A stretch of DNA of 18,236 nucleotides from CAZTLI01 sp964614375 (GTDB lineage Bacteria > Chloroflexota > Anaerolineae > Aggregatilineales > Phototrophicaceae): NCBI GenBank assembly GCA_964614375.1, contig CAZTLI010000052.1, positions 1 to 18,236 on the forward strand. Reading direction: 5' to 3'. Below the pieces are notes generated by a model. That model was not told where the DNA came from, made no database searches, and saw only the letters and a list, made by a program, of their open reading frames with translations. This document shows positions 14,014 to 18,236 of the stretch, in pieces (the stretch's first letter is position 1; each line of letters starts with the position of its first letter). The translations under genes were made by a program, and so were the position numbers.

Positions 14014-15030
14014 ATGGCAAAGTATATAATGCGGCGTATCTTTTGGATGATTCTGGTGCTGTTTGTCGTATCCGTGATTACGTTTTTGTTGATGCGCCTC
14101 GTGCCGGGCGGCCCATTCAATACCGAACGCGGTGTCCCCGAACCCATTATTCGTAATCTGGAACAGCGATATAACCTCGACGCGCCGCTGGTGGTGCAAT
14201 ATTTAGATTATGTCGGTGGGGTGCTCATCCCCCGCATCACCGGGCCAGACTTCCGGCGCTCGGTTCAGGAAGATTATCTCATCAATATCGACCTGCCCTT
14301 TGGCGCAGAGGGGACGGCCTTTCGCTGGATGAATTTTGGCCCCTCGCTCACCCAGCGCAGTCGCACCGTCACCGGCATCATCAGCGACAGTCTGCCCGTC
14401 TCGTTCCAATTGGGATTGGCGGCAATGGCAGTCGGCATCACGATTGGGGTGCCCGCCGGTGTGCTTTCGGCGCTGAAACGCAATACCTTCTATGATTATG
14501 CCGGGATGGGCGTGGCGATTATGGGGGTGTCGATTCCCGCGATTATTCTGGGGCCGCTGCTGCAATATATCGTCGGCGTGGAACTGCATTTACTGCCCGT
14601 AACGGGTTGGGGCACGCTCGCCCATATCATCATGCCGGCCTTCGCGCTCGGTTTCGCGCAATCGGCCTTGATCGCCCGCCTAACCCGCGCCAGCTTGCTG
14701 CAAGTGCTCAATGAAGACTATATCCGCACCGCACGGGCGAAAGGTCTGGCAGAACGGGTGGTGATCGGGCTGCACGCGCTCAAAAATGCGCTGATTCCGG
14801 TGGTGACGATTTTGGGGCCCTTGGCGGCGGCGCTGCTAACCGGCACATTCGTCGTCGAACTCATTTTTGGCATTCCCGGTCTAGGTCGTTTCTTCGTCCG
14901 GTCTATCACCAATCGCGATTATACGGTGATAATGGGCACGGTGTTGTTGTATACCACATTTTTAGTGTTTGCCAATTTGATTGTTGATATAGTGTATGCG
15001 TGGATTGACCCACGAATTCGTTACACATAA
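14014..15030 (+). CDS. oppB: Oligopeptide ABC transporter permease, OppB type
   Basis: A 338-residue inner-membrane permease of the binding-protein-dependent family. TM1 is at about 9-28 (FWMILVLFVVSVITFLLMRL), then a long outside loop, and further TM segments lie near 133-153, 163-188, 201-222, 258-280 and 305-328. The FGPSLTQRSRTV segment (108-119), the EAA loop EDYIRTARAKGLAERVV (234-250) and the end motif IDPRIRYT match OppB proteins closely. Compared with the usual 306-residue OppB, about 35 residues are inserted between TM1 and FGPS (roughly 71-107). It pairs with OppC, starting 17 nt downstream, to form the translocation channel. No ATPase subunit gene is visible in the sequenced part. 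Confidence 0.92.
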   Translation: MAKYIMRRIFWMILVLFVVSVITFLLMRLVPGGPFNTERGVPEPIIRNLEQRYNLDAPLVVQYLDYVGGVLIPRITGPDFRRSVQEDYLINIDLPFGAEGTAFRWMNFGPSLTQRSRTVTGIISDSLPVSFQLGLAAMAVGITIGVPAGVLSALKRNTFYDYAGMGVAIMGVSIPAIILGPLLQYIVGVELHLLPVTGWGTLAHIIMPAFALGFAQSALIARLTRASLLQVLNEDYIRTARAKGLAERVVIGLHALKNALIPVVTILGPLAAALLTGTFVVELIFGIPGLGRFFVRSITNRDYTVIMGTVLLYTTFLVFANLIVDIVYAWIDPRIRYT

Positions 15031-15047
15031 GAAAAGCGAGTGCTGTT

Positions 15048-15733
15048 ATGGCGGCTACAACTTCAACCGATGTGCCCACCGGTGGCAACATCGTCAAACT
15101 CAAAGTCCCCGTCAAAGGCGAAAGTCTATGGCGCAGTTCGATTCGGCGTTTGTTTCGCAATCGGGCCGCGCTCTTCGGGTTAGGCATCATCATCTTCTTC
15201 ACTCTGATCGCGATTTTCGCCGATGTCATCGCGCCCTATAGCTTTCGGGCACAAACGCTGCCCGACGCCAACAGCGCCCCGGAGTGGGTGATTAACCTGT
15301 TTCCGACCATGACCTCGCGCGAAGAAGGCGGTTATGTCAGCGTCAATAATGCCTATCCCTTCGGCGCCGACAATCTCGGACGCGACCTGCTCAGCCGGAT
15401 TATTCACGGCACGCGCGTGTCGCTGCTGGTGGCCTTGATTGGCCCCGTCGTCGCGCTGGCTGTCGGCGTCGGGTTAGGGCTGACATCCGGTTATTTGGGC
15501 GGCAGAGTCGATAACCTCATCATGCGCTTTACCGACATTATGTATGCCTTTCCCACCTTATTGTTGATTATCCTGCTGATGTCGTTTTTCCGGGCGACAT
15601 CGGGCATCGAACCGGGCACATTCGCCTATAATGTCAGCCAGCTTGACCAGAGCATGGGCGGGATGTTGTTCATCTTCATCGGTATCGGCCTCACGTCGTG
15701 GATGCAGATGGCACGGCTCACACGCGGGCAGGT
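15048..15733 (+). CDS. oppC: Oligopeptide ABC transporter permease, OppC type, cut by assembly gap
   Basis: The visible 228 codons give the OppC N-terminal two thirds: a cytoplasmic leader, TM1 (about 42-63, ALFGLGIIIFFTLIAIFADVI), the PFGADNLGRDLLSRIIHGTR motif (about 104-123), further TM segments, SGYLGGRVDNLIMRFTDIMY and the start of the EAA loop, WMQMARLTRGQ. The sequence is then lost in 100 N. The frame does not continue sensibly after the gap (IF, then a stop), so the rest of the gene lies inside the unsequenced part. A full OppC would need roughly 75-100 more residues. It lies 17 nt after oppB with a weak ribosome binding site, which is normal for coupled subunits. Confidence 0.92.
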
Positions 15734-15833
15734 NNNNNNNNNNNNNNNNNNNNNNNNNNNNNNNNNNNNNNNNNNNNNNNNNNNNNNNNNNNNNNNNNNN
15801 NNNNNNNNNNNNNNNNNNNNNNNNNNNNNNNNN
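15734..15833. other. Assembly gap of exactly 100 N
   Basis: A run of exactly 100 unknown bases, the usual placeholder for a scaffold gap of unknown true length. It interrupts oppC, and the real interval may contain the rest of oppC and other transporter genes such as the ATPase subunits. Confidence 0.95.
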
Positions 15834-15886
15834 ATTTTCTAATGTTAAAATATTGCGACGATTCTGAGATGTGTGTTATTCTCTAG

Positions 15887-15907
15887 GCGCTATAGATAAA
15901 ATAGCGC
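15887..15907 (+). promoter_or_regulatory. GCGCTAT inverted repeat upstream of the second binding protein
   Basis: Arms GCGCTAT (15887-15893) and ATAGCGC (15901-15907) with a 7-nt spacer. Possible -10 hexamers overlap it (TATAGA at 15891, TAAAAT at 15897). The octamer GCGCTATA (15887-15894) is shared with the leader of the first binding-protein gene. Confidence 0.5.
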
Positions 15908-15977
15908 ATGGTTTTGCGGTGGGGTTTCCGCACACAACCCTACCACTATTGAACAATTTTTTAGGAGGAATTCCATA

Positions 15978-17714
15978 ATGAGAAGGTTTAACCGCCTGTT
16001 GAGCTTGACGCTGGCCCTTGTGGTGGTACTCACCATTTTTGGTGGCGTTGCCATTGCCCAGGACGAACTCGTCATCGTCGTCGGCATCGAGCAAGAACCC
16101 GAACGCATCAATCCGTTAACCACCCTTGCGTTCGGTTCATATATTGAAAGTTTTTATGGTCGTGATTTGTGGGAATGGGATCGGGAGCGCAATATTCACC
16201 CGGTAATGGCTGCCGAAATTCCATCGGTTGAAAATGGCATGGTCACCAGCAACGAAGCCGGCAACACCGTTGTCGAAATTCGTCTGCGTGAAGGCCTGCA
16301 ATGGTCGGATGGTACACCCATCACCTCGGCAGACTGCGAAGCATGGCACAACGTCCGCCATAATCGTGACCTGTCGCCAACCGTTTCCCGCGCCAATTAC
16401 CCCGATGTGGTCGAAGGCTTTGAGATTGTTGACGAACTGACCTTCCGCATCATTTACGCCCAGGTCTATCCCGACTATCTGGCTGGCCCCGAACTGCCGG
16501 AATGTCGATATCCTGCCCACATCATCAATCCCATGATTGAAGAATTTGGCAACATTGACGACAGCCCCTACTGGGACGCGACAGACAACGAAATCGTCAG
16601 CTTCGGCCCCTATAAGCTGGTGGCCCGCGAACGTGGTGTAAGCTGGACAATGGTTCCAAATGAATATTGGCCCGCAGAATTCACCCAACCCGTGATTGAC
16701 CGTATTGTGCTGGTGCTGATTGAAGACGACACCCAGATGCGTAACGCCATGCGCGTGGGCGACATCGACCTCTCCTTCAACTGGTCAGACGATCAATTGA
16801 CCGAATACTCGGATATGGCCGGTGTAGAAGCCTTCGCCGTGCCCGGTGTGTTCACCGACGCCCTGTGGATTCGTTCAGGCCCGAATGGTCAAGATACGGC
16901 CCCGGCGGGTGCAGTTGCGCTGCAAGACCCGCTGGTACGGCAGGCAATTGCCCACGCCATTGACCGTATTACCGTCGCCGAACAGTTGATTGGCCCCGGT
17001 ATCGAAGTCCCAACTTCCTGGTATCCGCCAACCCTGTGGCCCGAAGACCTGCCCTTCCTCGAATATAATGTGGATCGCGCCCGCGAGCTGCTCGACGAAG
17101 CTGGCTGGCTCGACCATGATGGCGACGAAGGCACTGCCGCCGTCCCGACCCCGCGCCAAAATGCGGATGGTGTGCAACTGACAGGTCTGCGCTTCGGCAC
17201 GACTGAAAACGAACTGCGTAACAACTATCAGCTCGTGATTCAGGAATATCTGGCCCAGGTCGGTATCGGTGTCGAAATCCAAATCTTCCCGGCGTCGATC
17301 TTCTTCGCGCCCTTTGCCGAACGCGGCACACTGACCAACTATGAATTCGACCTGGCCATCTTCGCCAACAGCGCCGACCCGCTCACCCCGCTCGGTGAAC
17401 GTGACAGCTATCAATGTCGGGGTATCCCGTCGGCAGAAAATCCCGATGGCTTCAACCCCTGGCAGTTCTGCAACCCGCGCTACGATGAGGTAGACAACCT
17501 CATCAGCCAGACCCTGCCGGGGCCAGAACGTGATGCGCTGGTTGAAGAAGCCGTCACCCTGCACTTTGAAGGCTACTTCTGGCATGGTCTGCGTCTGCGT
17601 GCGACCTGGTTCGCCGTCAATACAGACCGCTGGGACATCAGCACCTTCGAAAACATGGGGTCGCTGTCTGGCAACTACTTCAACAACTCCGAAGCATGGC
17701 GTCCGGCTGGTTGA
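15978..17714 (+). CDS. Oligopeptide ABC transporter substrate-binding protein (SBP_bac_5), second copy
   Basis: A 578-residue exported binding protein. AGGAGG (15963-15968) sits 9 nt before the ATG, the best ribosome binding site in the window. The signal peptide (1-27) ends in AIA and has no lipobox cysteine. The mature part has the SBP_bac_5 pattern (INPLTTLAFGSYIESFYGRDLWEW, EIRLREGLQWSDGTPITSADC, SFGPYKLV, VRQAIAHAIDRITVAEQL, FEYNVDRARELLDEAGW-like segment at 367-383). It is clearly different from the first copy, so the two probably bind different solutes. Four cysteines in the mature chain could form disulfides outside the cell. A strong hairpin plus T-tract follows, and a permease begins 251 nt downstream. 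Confidence 0.92.
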   Translation: MRRFNRLLSLTLALVVVLTIFGGVAIAQDELVIVVGIEQEPERINPLTTLAFGSYIESFYGRDLWEWDRERNIHPVMAAEIPSVENGMVTSNEAGNTVVEIRLREGLQWSDGTPITSADCEAWHNVRHNRDLSPTVSRANYPDVVEGFEIVDELTFRIIYAQVYPDYLAGPELPECRYPAHIINPMIEEFGNIDDSPYWDATDNEIVSFGPYKLVARERGVSWTMVPNEYWPAEFTQPVIDRIVLVLIEDDTQMRNAMRVGDIDLSFNWSDDQLTEYSDMAGVEAFAVPGVFTDALWIRSGPNGQDTAPAGAVALQDPLVRQAIAHAIDRITVAEQLIGPGIEVPTSWYPPTLWPEDLPFLEYNVDRARELLDEAGWLDHDGDEGTAAVPTPRQNADGVQLTGLRFGTTENELRNNYQLVIQEYLAQVGIGVEIQIFPASIFFAPFAERGTLTNYEFDLAIFANSADPLTPLGERDSYQCRGIPSAENPDGFNPWQFCNPRYDEVDNLISQTLPGPERDALVEEAVTLHFEGYFWHGLRLRATWFAVNTDRWDISTFENMGSLSGNYFNNSEAWRPAG

Positions 17715-17736
17715 GACACCGCTTCTGAATAAAGCT

Positions 17737-17774
17737 TCTCAGGGGGCATCTATGGGTGCTCCCCTGAGATTTTT
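17737..17774 (+). terminator. Intrinsic terminator/attenuator after the second binding protein
   Basis: TCTCAGGGG (17737-17745) pairs with CCCCTGAGA (17761-17769); inside it GCA/TGC adds three pairs past a single bulge, and TTTTT follows (17770-17774). It would stop most transcripts before the permease gene, leaving the binding protein in excess. Confidence 0.85.
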
Positions 17775-17800
17775 CCTAACCGTGAATGGGTATGAAATCG

Positions 17801-17849
17801 CAGGCGACCACAAATCATCCGTGTCGCCTGGCTTGTGCCACACTGTGGC
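17801..17849 (+). repeat. Two adjacent hairpins in the binding protein-permease gap
   Basis: First hairpin: CAGGCGAC (17801-17808) with GTCGCCTG (17823-17830). Second: GCCACA (17837-17842) with TGTGGC (17844-17849). Neither has a T-tract. They follow the terminator and may be REP-like or stabilising structures. Confidence 0.45.
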
Positions 17850-17965
17850 CTGAAACAGCAATTGTGGGTTCAGAAAAACCATTCTATGCGAGCTGTAGAA
17901 TTTATGTAGTTGTGATGTGATGATGGATGTGTCCGGTATTATGATTTCGGGCGACAGGTTGACAT

Positions 17966-18236
17966 ATGGGTCAATATTTCATCCGCCGAATGCTACAAAC
18001 AATCCCACTTTTAATACTTATATCGGTTTTTGTCTTTATATTATTGAAGAACGCGGGCGATCCACTGGCATTCATGGCGAATCAGCGCGAGGTGAGTGCT
18101 GCTGACCGGGCCTACATGCGCCGCAGTCTCGGATTGGACGACCCCATACACATGCAGTACATCCACTGGTTGATTGGCGATGACTGGTATCAACGCGATT
18201 TGGATTTCGATGGCGAACCCGATACCTATGGCGAAC
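17966..18236 (+). CDS. ABC transporter permease (DppB/OppB type), N-terminal part, runs off window
   Basis: An ATG at 17966 (AGG 7 nt upstream) opens a frame that stays open to the window end, about 90 codons. It begins MGQYFIRRMLQTIPLLILIS, a first membrane helix as in DppB/OppB, followed by KNAGDPLAFMA and the conserved MRRSLGLDDPIHMQYIHWL segment of these permeases. It then enters a charged outside loop (WYQRDLDFDGEPDTYGE) that looks like the extra loop of the oppB at 14014. It presumably belongs to the second transporter, with the binding protein at 15978. The 3' part is outside the window. Confidence 0.88.
   Translation, partial: MGQYFIRRMLQTIPLLILISVFVFILLKNAGDPLAFMANQREVSAADRAYMRRSLGLDDPIHMQYIHWLIGDDWYQRDLDFDGEPDTYGE

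Noticed and set aside
15834..15977. Continuation of oppC after the gap
   Set aside because: The sequence after the N run meets stop codons quickly in the possible frames and resembles a leader region rather than an OppC C-terminus.
16875..17585. A 236-codon minus-strand open frame opposite the second binding-protein gene
   Set aside because: Antisense shadow of a gene with a strong ribosome binding site and a clear family.

Overview
This window carries about 15 recognisable protein-coding genes on both strands and a run of exactly 100 N at 15734-15833. There are no rRNA or tRNA genes, CRISPR array or insertion sequence that I could recognise. Gene content suggests a member of the Chloroflexota, perhaps an Anaerolineae-like lineage. 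This is an inference from the oligopeptide-transporter cassettes, the SH3b-tailed secreted protein, and the housekeeping sigma factor with a long acidic N-terminus, not from a marker phylogeny. TGG encodes Trp and TGA ends several genes, so the genetic code looks standard.

Layout. (a) 1-647: a small antitoxin-like gene overlaps a PIN-domain toxin (VapC-like) that is interrupted by an in-frame TGA. (b) 722-1369 (-): a cytoplasmic sulfite-oxidase-like molybdoenzyme. (c) 1765-3303 (+): a secreted protein with two LamG/concanavalin-like segments and a C-terminal SH3b domain, followed by a good intrinsic terminator. (d) 3453-5305 (+): a consensus promoter, then a YceD/DUF177 gene and the primary sigma factor RpoD/SigA, ending in an intrinsic terminator. 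(e) 5777-6370 (-): a protein with six CxxC knuckles. (f) 6562-7833 (-): an agmatine-deiminase-family enzyme with an extra N-terminal region. (g) 7917-9796 (-): an AAA ATPase (AAA_15/DUF3696-like) overlapping a PIN-like nuclease gene by one base. This looks like a two-gene effector or defence cassette and is the most interesting part of the window. (h) 9928-11953 (+): a two-Rossmann FAD/NAD(P) oxidoreductase and a flavin-reductase-fold protein. (i) 12212-18236 (+): an oligopeptide ABC importer (binding protein, OppB, OppC cut by the N run), then a second binding protein and the start of another permease that runs off the window.

How the parts relate. The opp-like cassettes form one nutrient-uptake region. 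Each binding-protein gene is separated from the following permease by a hairpin, which fits the usual excess of binding protein over membrane subunits. Both binding-protein genes also have the octamer GCGCTATA in their leader. The yceD-rpoD pair is probably one transcription unit. The minus-strand ATPase/PIN pair is divergent from the FAD oxidoreductase across a 131-base shared promoter region. A degenerate intergenic repeat built on CACAGAGG / CGCAGAGG-like units occurs three times (about 681-710, 5321-5416 and 11150-11213).
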